Of a DNA stretch of 64,000 nt, positions 31,900 through 43,712 are shown in pieces; the stretch's first letter is position 1, and each line of letters begins with the position of its first letter. The stretch is from Diphasiastrum complanatum (Eukaryota > Streptophyta > Lycopodiopsida > Lycopodiales > Lycopodiaceae): assembly GCA_029204225.1 (NCBI GenBank), contig CM055093.1, positions 18,191,041-18,255,040 on the forward strand, given 5' to 3'. The translations under genes were made by a program, and so were the position numbers. A model generated the notes under the pieces. It searched no databases and was not told where the DNA came from. It saw only the letters and a program-made list of their open reading frames with translations.

Positions 31900-32932
31900 T
31901 GGGGTTGCTTGTGTGTTTTCCTATTATGCAAATACAACAACAAGTGCTCAAATGAGAATGATAGAAATGCTTCAATTGTTACATCCAATGCAAATAAAAA
32001 GCATTTACTTCTATTCATTCAATCTTATTGTTTGTAAGCTCAATCTAAGCCTACTATTTGCAAGCTTAATCCAAGCTTAAGAGGAAAACAACATCAAGCT
32101 ACATTTGCCTTAATCAAAAGCAAAAATGAAAACCAAATTTTTATGTAAACTTCAATTAACTAATCCAAGCTAATGTTTACATAAAGTTCCCATTCTCATT
32201 CCAATTCCATTTGTCATTTCAAAAGCAACCAAAGTTTTCACATTTCTCACTATTCTAGATTTCCAAAACCAAGAAACTAGTGTCTAGAAATGGAAAACTA
32301 GTAAAGCTTTATGAAAACTTCAATTTTCAAATCGGATTTTCAGATTTACAGGTCTGAAAATCAGAACTTCAAAATGACAAAAAACAGAATTTCGAAACTT
32401 GTTTTATGCACAAAGTTACACTACCATTCCCTTCCTACATTGTCATCGTCATGAAACTAGGAGATAGAAAGGTGTAAGTATTGAAGTTTGAATGAAAACT
32501 TCACTTTTCATATCCGATTTTCAGATTTACAGGTTTGAAAAATAGAACTTCAAAATGAAAATCAAAACTTCAAACACTTTATTTATGCAAAAAAAACACT
32601 AGTTTTGATCAAAACACATAGCTAGAATCAATTTTTTTGCCAAAAAAAATTTGTGTATGTAGAGGAAGACTTCCTCTACCTATCCCACAAATCTTTTTTC
32701 AGGACTTTTAAAAACCCAAAGCCCACTTTAAAACTTCTCTAACATTATCAAAAATCAGCCCCTAAACAATTTTATAAGCATCACTACTCTCTTCCAAAGA
32801 GAACTAGATTATTGGGTACTTCAACTACAAGCTTCCTACAACTAGAAAAGCCTATAATCTTTCTCAAAAAAAATTAGTTGGTGACCTTAATAGAACTTGA
32901 AGAAGGTTAGAAAGGTTACCATCCTTTGTCTA
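31900..32932 (-). other. Leader of chromovirus-like element
   Basis: Non-coding, about 1 kb between the PBS and the gag start. It contains two similar stretches (about 32310-32400 and 32490-32580, around TTTTCAGATTTACAGGT) that repeat each other. Confidence 0.6.
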
Positions 32933-32944
32933 GCTCTGATACCA
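32933..32944 (-). other. PBS of chromovirus-like element
   Basis: TGGTATCAGAGC on the minus strand, perfect initiator tRNA-Met complement, followed to the left by the leader and gag. Confidence 0.85.
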
Positions 32945-33744
32945 CTTTTATAAGTAGAGGTGACAAAATCCTCCAAATCCAAGGTAGAGCCTCCAAATGT
33001 CCTCCAAGCAACCTGCAAGCTTCAAGATGCTCCCCAACTCCAAGCTAGGATACCTCCACCTGCAAGTAAGGATCTGCAAGCCTCCAAGGATCTCTCCTCC
33101 ACTTGTGTCCCTACTCTTTAAACACAAAGATAGATAACAAGTTGGCCTCAACTATTCACACCCAACCATAGCTAGATCCAAGCTCCAAGCAAGACCTATC
33201 TAGCACCCTCTTGCTAACCATAAACAAATCACAAGCATACCACAACACACCATAGCATACTCAAGATCCAAACCCTACTATGTCCCATACCATAAGCAAG
33301 ATCCACACCTCAAGCATACTACCACAAGAAAGCACTCTACACACTAGTAGCAACACTAGAGCATAAGCCAAGCAAACAAGAGAGATCTATCCCTCCCAAT
33401 GGGCGCCTTACTACCCTCATATAGATGGCCCATGGACCCCTCCAATGCACTATGGAGTTCCATGCTCATCCAATGAGAGAGAGAGAAGCCTAGGGGAGTT
33501 AAAGAATCTCTAAGAGCCTCCATATGCTTATGGAATGTCAAGAGACTCCTTCCATAACCTATGACTCTTTGAATGCCTTTCTTGTGGGAGTTGGGAACTC
33601 AATGGACACTTTAGAAGGGCGCCCTCCTACTAGGTCCCATTGCCCAAGTTGTGCAAGTATACTTTGGTCCTAGACCAATAAAGTGATGTGGTTCAAGGTT
33701 GAGGCCCAAGGTTTAGAAAAAATAGTCATCCAATGACTTTCTAA
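32945..33744 (-). repeat. Probable 5' LTR of chromovirus-like element, part 1
   Basis: It lies where the 5' LTR must be, next to the PBS. It is interrupted at 33744 by copia C and probably continues at 39578. A TG...CA boundary next to the PBS is not clear, so the exact limits are inferred. Confidence 0.5.
33740..33744 (-). repeat. Target-site duplication TCTAA, left copy
   Basis: TCTAA precedes the left LTR of copia C and recurs at 39573-39577. Confidence 0.95.
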
Positions 33745-34394
33745 TGTGAAAGATTTCAGATCCTTAAAATCCAATCTACTTGAATGATCTTTGGTTAGAA
33801 AGAGAAATACACTACCAATTTTACCAATGTAAAAAAATCAACATCTACACACAATTTGAGATGCAAACACTAATAGAACTTGATCAAACTTGAATAAAAT
33901 TATTATGTACCGTTGCTATCCGTACAAAACTAGCAAGCTACTGTAATTCACACATGTGGATCCAAAAATAACAGATATAGATCATTCTACACATAGAATT
34001 GCAAGCAATCACCAAGATAGTGCACCAATGGATAGTAGAACCCAATAGAACCATGTATAAGCATGAAATGAGATAGAGAAGAGAGAAGATGACTCTCTCC
34101 ACGAGTTACATCCTTTTATAACAGGTCCAAATCCTATTTGGCCACTTGGCTTTCTCACCAAAATGCTAACCCTACCAATTTTGGGTCTAGATTCAATGCA
34201 CCCAACTTATTCAAATTGAATCTACTCAAACTCGCATTCGATCTTTCCCACACTTTCAAAAAGTGTTTATTCAAATGAAATTTAGACTAATGAACTTTGA
34301 AAAGTCAACATCTAAGTCTAAAACAAGTTTTGGCCTCAATATGCCAAATATGAAAATATTGCAAAACGTGATGAAACTAGTTGAATCTTTCATA
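33745..34394 (-). repeat. Copia C 3' LTR (650 bp)
   Basis: It starts TGTGAAAGATTTCAGATCC and ends ATCTTTCATA (the other LTR ends ATCTTTCACA). The motif at 33948-33957 is CACACATGTG where the partner LTR has CACACGTGTG, a CpG decay difference. Confidence 0.95.
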
Positions 34395-34851
34395 CTCCCT
34401 CTTCAACTAGTTTTAGCATAGACTTTGATAATACTCCAAGTGAAGTCCTATGCTTCATGGACAAGCCTTTTCCCAATGCTTTGGTGAAGATATCAACTAC
34501 ACATTCCCTTGAAGACACATGTTGAAGCTCCACCTCCTTTGCAATGACTCGCTCCCTCACAAAATAATATTGTATCTCAATATGCTTGCTCCTAGCATGA
34601 AAGATAGGATTGGATGCCATTCTTTGGGCTGATTGATTGTCACAAAAGATGATTGGGCTCTCTGAAAAATCCAGCAAGTGAAGATTCTTGATCATCCTTT
34701 TGATCCATACCATCTCCTTTGTGCAATGTGTAAGAGCTTTGTACTCGGCCTCACTAGATGACAATGAGATAGTGGCTTGTTTCTTTGACATCCATGATAT
34801 AGCTCCATCATCTATGAAAATACAATAAGAACTAATGGATCTCCTATCCAT
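34395..34851 (-). pseudogene. Copia C RNase H
   Basis: [41 protein letters not shown] (catalytic Glu), IFCDNQSAQRMASNPIFHAR, KHIEIQYYFVRERV and DIFTKALGKG. It is in a different frame from the RT pieces. Confidence 0.85.
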
Positions 34852-35760
34852 TACATCTCCAACATAGTCCGAATCTGAAATCCAAAAATATTAGGTGATG
34901 GTCTCTCATACAATATGCCAAAATCTCGAGTTCCAATGATGTACCTCAAAACTCGCTTTCCTAGCTTCCAATGCTCCTCACTAGGATCTTGCATGAATTG
35001 ACTCAATCTTTCAACACAATAGCTTAGATCAGGTCTAGTAATGGCTAGATAGATGAGTGAACCAACTAGCTTTCTATAGAGAGTAATGTCCTTGAAGGAT
35101 CTTTCATTACTTCTTATAGTAAGCTTTACATGAGACTCCATAGGTGTATCAATAGCTTTTGCATCTACCTTATGAAATATTTCTAGAATAGAATTAGCAT
35201 ACTTCTCTTGACAAATGAAAGTAGATTGAGAAGATCTAATGACTTATATTCCTAAAATGTAATGCAAATTACCAAGATCATGCACCTCAAACTCCTTCTT
35301 AAGAGCATTCTTGATATCCTCCACATCTTGATTGTCTCCACCACTCAAGATGATATCATCCACATAGATTAGCAAGATGCTAACATCATTTCCAGAGAAC
35401 CTATAATAAAGTAAAAGATCATACTCACTCATAACAAAGCCTTGAGAGAGTAAAAAAGTGTTAAGCTTAGCATACCAACTCCTTGGTGTTTGGTTAAGGC
35501 CATACAAACTCTTTTGTAGAAGACACACATGATTTGGCTTTGTTGATGAAATGTAGCTCTCGGGTTGCTCCATGTATACTTCCTCCTCAAGATCACCATT
35601 CAAGAATGCATTTGAGATGTCCATTTGCCATAGATCCCATCCATAAAGTGTAGCAAGTGAATTGATGACTCGAATGCTTACCATCTTTGCCACGGGTGCA
35701 AAGGTCTCATCACAGTCAATTCCTTGTTGTTGAGCATATCCTTTTGCCACTAACCTTGCC
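34851..35760 (-). pseudogene. Copia C reverse transcriptase
   Basis: The piece at 35244-35750 has AKGYAQQQGIDCDETFAPVAK, LYGWDLWQMDISNAFLNGDL, SLYGLNQTPRSWYAKL and the catalytic YVDDIILSG. After a TAA at 35244-35246, the tail 34851-35141 has YRKLVGSLIYLAITRPDLSY. The N-terminal RT portion (35760-35944) is decayed. Confidence 0.85.
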
Positions 35761-35944
35761 TTGTACTTGTTGATAGATCCATCTTAGTTTGTCTTCACCT
35801 TGAGATCCATTTGCATCCAATAGCTTTCTTGTCCTTAGGCAACTCCACCAATCTCCATGTTCCATTCTTCATAAGAGCTTGATACTCAAGATCCATTGCT
35901 GGATCCACTCCTCTTCCTTCCTTGCTTGATCTACACTTGTAGTC

Positions 35945-36793
35945 TCATCCAAAGAGGTTGAAAGCAACATAATTTCCAGAAACTACTTGCTTACCCTTTT
36001 GATCATATGTGAGCCTTGAAGGTACTTGTCTTTCTCTTGATGTTCTCCTTAGCTTTTGACTTGATGAAGGTCCATCATCACCACAATCCAAAGTAGGATC
36101 CTTCTCATCAACATCAAGAATGTTAGATCCATCTAATTTACCATCAATCATGCTTGAAGACACCTTTGGAATATTTCCCTCATAAAAAATGACATCTCTA
36201 CCAACAATCACTTTGTTAGTAGAAGGAATGTAAACCTTGTAGGATTTACTCACCTCACTATATCCAACAAAAATACCTCTTCTTGAGGATGGATCCTCCT
36301 TAGTCCTATCATCAAGAGTAATGTTGACATAGCATGTGCATCCAAAGGTTCTTAGAAAGTTGACACTCGGCCTCCTCTTGAATAGCATCTCAAAAGGTGT
36401 CATTCCATCCAAAATAGCACTCGGCCACCTATTGCACAAGAAATTGGCACACAACAAAGCTTGATCCCAAAATGGTTTGTCAAGATTAGCACTTAACCTC
36501 ATAGCTTTAGCATTTTCACATAAAGTTCTATTCTTCCTTTCAGCCACTCCATTTTGTTGTGGGGTCCTTAATGTTGTATACTCCCTCTTGATCCCATGCT
36601 CATCACAAAAGGCCTTGAACTTGTTAGATATGTACTCACCACCATTGTCACCTCTCAAGCACTTGATCTTTGTGAAAAATTGGTTCTCCCTTGCATTCTT
36701 GAACTTGACAAAGACATCATACACTTCATCCTTGCTCTTTAGTAGATAGATCCAACAAAATCTACTAAAATCATCAATGAATGCTACATACAT
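35945..36793 (-). pseudogene. Copia C integrase core and C-terminus
   Basis: [33 protein letters not shown] (second catalytic Asp present), [10 protein letters not shown] (Glu), RPSVNFLRTFGCTCYV, RGIFVGYSEVSKSYKVY. A TGA at 36866-36868 cuts it from the zinc-binding part. A second, shorter copy of this region lies at 39849-40642. Confidence 0.85.
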
Positions 36794-36865
36794 CTTAGCT
36801 CCACTGTTGCTAATTGTAGTAAATCCATGAATATCCGAATGTACAAGTTGAAAAGGCTTTGTAGA

Positions 36866-37800
36866 TCAAGTATAAGGTAGTCTATGTGACTTAGATAAAG
36901 CACAAGACTCACAAACATGCTTGTCATTACTTAAGGAACTTGGAAGACCAATCTCAACCTTCTTCCTTGCCATTACCTCCAATGACTTGAAGTTGAGGTG
37001 TCCCATCCTTTTGTGCCAAACCTCTTGAATAGAAATTTGCTCCCTTGCAACACATCCAACTTGGTTAGCAATAACACAAGCATCAAGTTTGAACAACTTC
37101 CCTTGCCTTTTACCTTTTCCAATCAAGACATCCTTCCTTTTGATCAAACAAGCATCTCCATCAAACTCCACCTTGAGGCCCTTACTTAGCATTTGACTCA
37201 CACTAAGCAAATTCTTGGTAATAGATGGAATAAACAAGACATCCTCCAAATGAACATTCCTATTTGTAGAGAGAGAAATAGAATTGTGCCAATCCCTTTG
37301 ATTGCACACTCACCATCATTGGCCGTGTAGATCACCCTGTTGTCATCTCCATATGCCAACAAAGAAGTGAAGTACTCTTTGTGAAAGGTCATGTGTGAAC
37401 TTGCTCCACTATCAATCCACCAAGGATCTAGATCTCCATCATTAGCAAGCATACATGAAGACATCACAAAAGCATCATCATTTGCATCTTGCACATCCAA
37501 ACCATCCTCATCAAGAGTAAGATTACCTTTCTTGTCTCCTTGATCTCTCTTCTTCTTGTAGCACTCACTTGCAAAGTGTCCTTTGATGCCACAATAGAAG
37601 CACTTGAGCTTTGATCTATCCTTCTTTTTGCCACTTGAAGAAGCATCCACTTGATCTTGCCATTTAGACCACTTGCTTTTGGTTTTGCCCTTGAATTTGC
37701 CCTTTGTGAACATAGCATCCTCTTGAAGTGTCGATGTAGATCCACCTCTTGCTTGAAGCCTATATTCCTCATTGATCAAGATCTCTTGAAGATCCATCAA
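36866..37800 (-). pseudogene. Copia C gag end, protease and integrase N-terminus
   Basis: A canonical knuckle CFYCGIKGHFASEC, protease [11 protein letters not shown], then in another frame LEDVLFIPSITKNLLSVSQM, HKRMGHLNFKS and CESCALSKSH (integrase zinc ligands). The frameshift is at about 37250. Confidence 0.8.
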
Positions 37801-38324
37801 CTTGGCAAAGTCTTTCGAATAGCAATACTTTGAACAATGTTAGCATGAGCATCCAACAAGCCATTAAGAATCACTTGAATAAGCTCTCCTTCCTTAATGC
37901 TTTCATCTATGCAAGCTAACTCATCATTCAAAGCTTTCATTCTCAAAACAAAAGTACTTGGACTTTCTTCATTCTTTTGCAAACAAGAAAAGATTTGCCT
38001 TCTTAGAGTCAACACTCTAGAAGTAGACTTGGATTCATAAAGCTTCTTCAATGAATTCCAAGCTTCCAAAGATGATGTGCACTTACCAACTTCCTTGAGA
38101 AGTTCATTGGTAACATTCATCTTTATCATGTGTAGAGCCTTTTTGGCCCTCTTGTCATACCTCAATTGATCTTGTTGTGTTGCTGGTCTCTCCTCCAAAC
38201 CTACAACAATATCCAAAACATCATTCATCTCAAGAAGTGACTCCATCCTCACTTTCCATAATGAATACTTACTTGAGGTAAGCCTATCATTGGCTTCCAA
38301 CATGACTCCAATTGAGGTTGCCAT
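37797..38324 (-). pseudogene. Copia C gag N-terminal part
   Basis: UBN2-type Gag: ANDRLTSSKYSLWKVRMESL, ALHMIKMNVTNELLKEVGKC, EAWNSLKKLYESKSTSR and KALNDELACIDESI. It shares its plan with the B and D gags. It joins the knuckle-containing frame after a frameshift near 37800. Confidence 0.85.
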
Positions 38325-38910
38325 GTAGCAATGATCTGATCTTCTCTTTCAACCTGCTTCAATGCACAAAGCACTCCTTTGAACAACAACAAATGCTTTC
38401 AAAAGAAATCACCAAGATTTGAAACTATTTCACAAATTCTCTTCTAGCACTTATCCAAGCAAATCAACACATAGAATCATGGAATCTTGATCAACCTATG
38501 ATCTATCCTCAATCTAATGACTTTTGCCACTTCCTAAGATTGAAACACACTCAAATGAAGTCCATCAACCTCACTATCTAGAAATCCAATCAAAATTAGG
38601 GTTTTGACAAATACAAAAGATTGACTATTCCAAATCTACATGCAAATGCTGAAAATTTGATATGCAATCTATAAGCCACCACTTAGGCTGAACCAATTAT
38701 CCAAAAATTGGCCAAATCCAGCATGTGAATTCAAAAAACGGAATTGAACAAGTATATTGACCTATTTAGTGTTTTGATCTACAAAAGATCCAATCTACAA
38801 AAACAAAAAAACCGATTTTGGTGTAGAATCCTCTCTAGCATGCTCTAGACTTGATATATTCACCAAATCATTGATAGATCTGATTTCCTCCTTCATAACC
38901 TGAAACACAA

Positions 38911-38922
38911 GCTCTGATACCA
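38911..38922 (-). other. Copia C PBS (initiator tRNA-Met)
   Basis: TGGTATCAGAGC on the minus strand abuts the 5' LTR. Confidence 0.95.
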
Positions 38923-39572
38923 TGTGAAAGATTTCAGATCCTTAAGATCCAATCTACTTGAATGATCTTTGGTTAGAAAGAGAAATACACTACCAATTTC
39001 ACCAATGAAAAAAAATCAGCATCTACACACAATTTGAGATGCAAACACTAATAGAGCTTGATCAAACTTGAATAAAATGAGTATGTACTGTTGTTGTCCA
39101 TACAAAACTAGCAAGATACTGTATTTCACACGTGTGGATCCAAAAATAACAAATATAGATCATTCTACACATAGAATTGCAAGCAATCACCAAGATAGTG
39201 CACCAATGGATAGTAGAACCCAAGAGAACCATGTATAAGCATGAAATGAGATAGATAAGAGAGAAGATGACTCTCTCCACGAGTTACATCCTTTTATAGC
39301 AGGTCCAAACCCTATTTGGCCACTTGGCTCTCCCACCAAAATGCTAACCCTACCAATTTTGGGTCTAGATTCAATGTACCCAACTTATTCAAATTGAATC
39401 TACTCAAACTCGCATTCTATCTTTCCCACACTTTCAAAAGATGTTTATTCAAATGAAATTTAGACTAATGAACTTTGAAAAGTCAACCTTTAAGTCTAAA
39501 ACAAGTTTTGGCCTCAGTATGCCAAATATGGAAATATTGCAAAATGTGATGAAACTAGTTGAATCTTTCACA
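38923..39572 (-). repeat. Copia C 5' LTR (650 bp)
   Basis: TGTGAAAGAT...ATCTTTCACA: the ends form a 10-bp inverted repeat. CACACGTGTG lies at 39127-39136. Confidence 0.95.
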
Positions 39573-39577
39573 TCTAA
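39573..39577 (-). repeat. Target-site duplication TCTAA, right copy
   Basis: Matches 33740-33744. Confidence 0.95.
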
Positions 39578-39848
39578 CACCTCACTAGGTTCCATACCTC
39601 CATCCAAGGCATAGACACCTACCTGCCCTTTACCAAGGACACTAGTACCTTAATTTAAGACACCTACCCTTAATACTAAGGGTACCCCTTATCCAAGGGT
39701 CATGTGACTCCATACCTCCAACTAAGATATAGTCACTTGCCTGTCCTTATCCAAGGGCACATACCCCTAATCATAAGCGTACCTTGCCATTTAGCCCCCA
39801 ACACTAAATGGACTATTAGGGGTCTGAAGTACTGCCAGTTACATAGGT
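39578..39848 (-). repeat. Probable chromovirus LTR, part 2
   Basis: Non-coding sequence with short internal repeats (CCATACCTCCA...ACACCTACCTGCC twice). It continues what lies left of copia C. The far end may be near ACA at 39811 or 39842, but this is not proven. Confidence 0.4.
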
Positions 39849-40642
39849 ATGTAACAACATTTGTCTTTCCCTTGATGTTCTCCTTGGCTTTTGACTTGAT
39901 GAAAGTCCACCATCATCACCATCTAAAGTAGGATCCTTCTCATCAACATCAAGAATGTTAGATCCATCTAATTTACCATCAATCATGCTTGAAGACACCT
40001 TTGGAATATTTCCCTCATAAAAAATGACATCTCTACCAACAATCACTTTGTTAGTAGAAGGAATGTAAACCTTGTAGGCTTTACTCACCTCACTATATCC
40101 AACAAAAATCCTCCTTGGTCCTATCATCAAGAGTAATATTGACATAGCATGTGCATCCAAAAGTTCTTAGGAATTTGACACTCGGCCTCCTCTTGAATAG
40201 CATCTCAAAAGGTGTCCTTCCATCCAAAATAGCACTTGGCCACCTATTGCACAAGAAATTGGCACACAACAAAGCTTGATTCCAAAATGGTTTATCAAGA
40301 GTAGCACATAGTATCATGACTTTAACACTTTCACATAAAGTCCTATTCTTCCTTTTAGCCACTCCATTTTGTTGTGGGGTCCTTGGTGTTGTATACTCCC
40401 TCTTGATCCCATGCTCATCACAAAAGGCCTTGAACTTCGTAGATATGTACTCACCACCATTGTCACTTTTTAAGCACTTGATCCTTGTGGAAAATTGGTT
40501 CCCCCTTGAATTCTTGAACTTGAGAAACACATCATACACTTCATCCTTGCTCTTTAGTAGTTAGATCCAGCAAAATCTATTAAAACCATCAATGAAAGTT
40601 ACATACATCTTAGCTTCACTATTGCTAATTATAGTAGTTCCA
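39849..40642 (-). pseudogene. Second copy of a C-type copia integrase fragment
   Basis: Pieces 40093-40539 and 39816-40160 match copia C integrase 36027-36793 closely (CLKSDNGGEYISTKF, then RPSVKFLRTFGCTCYVNI, VSKAYKVYIPSTNKV). A ~20-bp deletion near 40110 shifts the frame. The fragment is cut at both ends; at 40642 it meets an LTR fragment. It is an independent, truncated copy, not part of copia C. Confidence 0.85.
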
Positions 40643-41256
40643 TGCTGATAAATTCACACATGTGGGATGCCCTACACATGTACTTTTGATCTCCCAAGCC
40701 CAATGATACCATAAAGATCAAACTAGCATTGATTGACAATAGAAAAACTGATCATACAAAAAATATTATTGTGGTACAAGCAAGATCTATAAACAAAATA
40801 TGAAACTAAGTACAATAAATGTCTCAATTCGGCTAGAGAGAGAATATGAATGTACAAACTCGAGTAGAGAGAGAGGGCACAAAGAGCTTAGTCTCCAAAT
40901 TTGCATTACACACAAAATCATCATCTTCTCAATGAGAGTACATCACATATATATAGATCCATGGACTTTCCTCCTTTTTTGAGTTGAATTGGAGTTATGA
41001 ATCCACCTCTCAAGCTATCTAGACTTATTCAAGCCACCTCAATATGTCTAATTGTGCCACCTAGTATTTTCATGCATTAAATGTTGCATGCAAAGTACAA
41101 ATGACAATTCCTATGGTAGCTCGAGTTTCTACTTCTACCTACCTTGAATATTTTATTCTAAGATGAGTCTTTACTAAGCCAAAAGAGCTCAATTCATCTT
41201 TGGCATTTTTAGGACCCCTACTTACAACATTAGATAGATTTTTCCAATATCTCAAC
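40643..41256 (-). repeat. LTR fragment, inverted relative of 2683-3696
   Basis: Reading on the minus strand it matches the right ~600 bp of the 2683-3696 LTR, including CCATGGATCTATATATATGTG, the CT-rich stretch and the end. The palindrome is CACACATGTG here (40655-40664). It is truncated at 41256, where copia E sequence begins. Confidence 0.8.
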
Positions 41257-41261
41257 ACATG

Positions 41262-41466
41262 TTATTGGCCAACCCTAGGTTTCATTCCAGGAGTAAACAC
41301 ATTGAAATCAAGTATCACTAAGTCATAAGCAAATTTCTCAACAAAGAGGTTAACATGTAGTACTATCGAACACAAGATATTTACCAAAGCATTAAGCTTG
41401 GATGTACATAGAAAGTTTTGTGTAGAACTAAGTTTGAAGGTAAAGGCATTCATGGATTCAGATTAA
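41262..41466 (+). pseudogene. Copia E RNase H C-terminal fragment
   Basis: One frame carries FHSRSKHIEIKYH, then KEVNM and TQDIFTKALSLDVHRKF, the standard end of a copia RNase H, with a few stops. It is followed by AAGGGGGAG and an LTR start. Confidence 0.75.
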
Positions 41467-41473
41467 GGGGGAG
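41465..41473 (+). other. Copia E polypurine tract
   Basis: AAGGGGGAG directly before the TGTTGGATTATTC start of the LTR. Confidence 0.75.
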
Positions 41474-43248
41474 TGTTGGATTATTCTCCTAATAATCGAC
41501 TAATCGACTTTTAATCTTCATCTAATTGATTACACAACAATAAAATGTGTGATTTCCAACACAAGGTTTTGACGGATTCAAAATAATTTCATAATCCGTT
41601 GGAATTTGACATAATAATATGTCGGAATCTGACACAAAAAAAAAATTGCCAGAATTTAGTCATGGACGTCGGATTCTGATGCACAATAAATTTGTCAAAT
41701 CTGACATTCCTTTTCAAAGACCTTAAACTTTTTAATTGATCACGTCACCTCTCCATGCATAAAAAAAAAAAAAAACATAAAGTGGACATCGGATTCCGAC
41801 GTATAATACAGATGTCAGAATCTGACGTCCGTGACTGAATTCTCAAAGCCGCATCATTTTTCTAGAGTTTTCTCATTTTTTTTTTTTGTAGGAGATTGTG
41901 GGAGATCGGCTTTTAATGCTTCTTCTGAACTCTATTGATTTCATTTGTCTAATTCCAAGTGCAATTTCTTTGTTTTGTTATGTGCAATTAAGATTTCTTT
42001 CTTTGTAACTTTTTCTTGTGTACTGTCTTCCTTGTCTTGTATACTATCTTCCTTGTCATGCATTAGAAAAGTAGGCTCCATTCTGTTGTGCTCGATAAGT
42101 CATTCACAAGCTTTGACTTGTCGTTATTGCATTATCACCTCTTTCCAACAACTAGAAGGGCAGTTGGATTTCATCCAATGCAAACATAAGACATAGAGAA
42201 TGGCGAATGTCTAGCACAACAACAAAATACGTGATTTTTGACACAAGGTTTTGACGGATTCAAAAAAATTTCATAATTCATCGTCGGAATCCGACACCAA
42301 ATAAAACAAAAAAAAAATGTCGAGAAATCTTTTTTTGCCAGAAATTTTTTTTTACGGACGTCAGATTCTGACACACAATAAATTTGTTGGAATCCGACAT
42401 CCCATTTCAAAGACACTACAACTTTTTAGTTGATGATGTCACCTCTCTGTGCATAAAAAAAAACATAAAGGGGACAGTGTTAGATTCTGACAGATAATAC
42501 AGATGTCGGAATCCGACGTGATTGAATTCTCAAAGCCGTGTTATTTTTCTGGGGTTTTGTCTTATTTGTTTTCTTGCAAGAGGTTGTTGGAGATCTGTCA
42601 GAAAATGTGAGTTCATACAACTTTGCTGCAACACAAAGCGAAGCGACGTGAAGCGAAGGTCGAACGGTGAACAATTCGCGAAAGTCAAACATGCCTCCAA
42701 GACCAAAAGACACGACACGACACGAAACAAAAAGAAAATGAAAGAAAATCTTTCGCGCTGCCAGTTGACACCTCAACGGACATGGAGCTTTGAACTTCAC
42801 GCTCAACTGAAACAGTTAGCAATAACAGAGAGTAACTAACTAGTTGATTAGCGGTAACTACTTTGGTAATTCTCTGTTTAGCTATCTTGTAAACTCCACA
42901 CAATGGAGATATAAAAAAACAATATCTCTGGATCGAAAAACTAACAGAGAGATACAATAGAGAAGAGTGCGTTGTGCATGAAAGTATGCCAACGAACATA
43001 ACATAGCGAAAAAGAGCAGAGTGTCAGGCCACCAACGAGGAAGACACTGATTATCTCGTTCTAAAAATCAAACTAATAATATAGTTCCTCTCTCTTGTGC
43101 ATTTCCTTGTCTTGCGTTGTCTTGATTGCTAGAATGTTTTTTGTTTTGTGATCTGTAGTCACGTGTCTAGGATCGTGCAGGCTTCCGCATAAGAAAATTC
43201 AAAAGAAACAAAAACGTTTGCGATACAAAAACACACTCGTTCACGACA
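41474..43248 (+). repeat. Copia E LTR (about 1.78 kb) with internal duplication
   Basis: TGTTGGATTATTC at the left, TTCACGACA at the right, directly followed by a perfect PBS. About 400 bp (41526-41960) recurs at 42210-42620, offset 682 bp. Both copies contain many GTCGGAATCYGAC-type palindromes. The LTR is bounded by internal sequence on both sides. It could also be two LTR pieces joined; the single-LTR reading rests on the PPT and PBS. Confidence 0.6.
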
Positions 43249-43260
43249 TGGTATCAGAGC
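43249..43260 (+). other. Copia E PBS (initiator tRNA-Met)
   Basis: TGGTATCAGAGC directly after the LTR end, with a gag ATG 53 bases downstream. Confidence 0.9.
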
Positions 43261-43313
43261 CTATAGATTATCACTACTGATATCTGAACAAGTGATTCTC
43301 TAGGCAACACAAT

Positions 43314-43712
43314 ATGGCTACAACAATCCAGACAAGAGTAGCAATCAGTCTCGGATGGCGCAAACACAAGGTATGAAAATTCAAAATCAAAACGCTTCTG
43401 AAGGACGAAGGCATCTAGTCGGTGATCGAACTCTCAGAGGTGCAGCCTCCAGAGGGAGACCCGAGGAGAGCCAAATGGATAAAACAGGATGAGAGTGCAA
43501 TGGCAATCATCATTTCGTCCATCAACAAAGATCTACTCATGCAGATTGAAGACTACGAAGGCAGCCATGCAGCATGGGAAAGATTAAAACAGAAGTACGA
43601 TGTGAGGACTGTAGCTTCAGTGATGCATCTTCACAATCAACTGCAATCCATACGATGGGATGACAACCAGTTGGACCAGCATGTTGAGAAGATCAGAATG
43701 GTCGAGTATCAA
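43314..43712 (+). pseudogene. Copia E gag N-terminal part
   Basis: From ATG 43314 the frame has early stops (TGA, then TAG, both at positions where the copia motif has Trp) and then stays open: AKWIKQDESAMAIIISSIN, HAAWERLKQKYDV, HLHNQLQSIRWDD. It is a copia Gag of a different lineage from A to D. It is cut at about 43712 by gypsy G3 in the opposite direction. Confidence 0.8.

Larger units (their letters stand above)
33745..39572 (-). mobile_element. Copia C, complete structure, broken ORF
   Basis: Two LTRs of equal length (650 bp), TSD TCTAA, perfect tRNA-Met PBS at 38911-38922, and PPT GAAGAGGGAG at 34395-34404. Coding parts appear in the copia order gag, PR, IN, RT, RNase H from 38324 down to 34395, but with at least four frameshifts and in-frame stops (36866, 35244). 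It is probably inserted in the LTR of the chromovirus-like element. Confidence 0.95.

Noticed and set aside
42522-42839. ORF of 105 codons in the copia E LTR
   Set aside because: It lies inside the LTR between a PPT and a PBS, is matched by equally long ORFs on the other strand, and has no motif.
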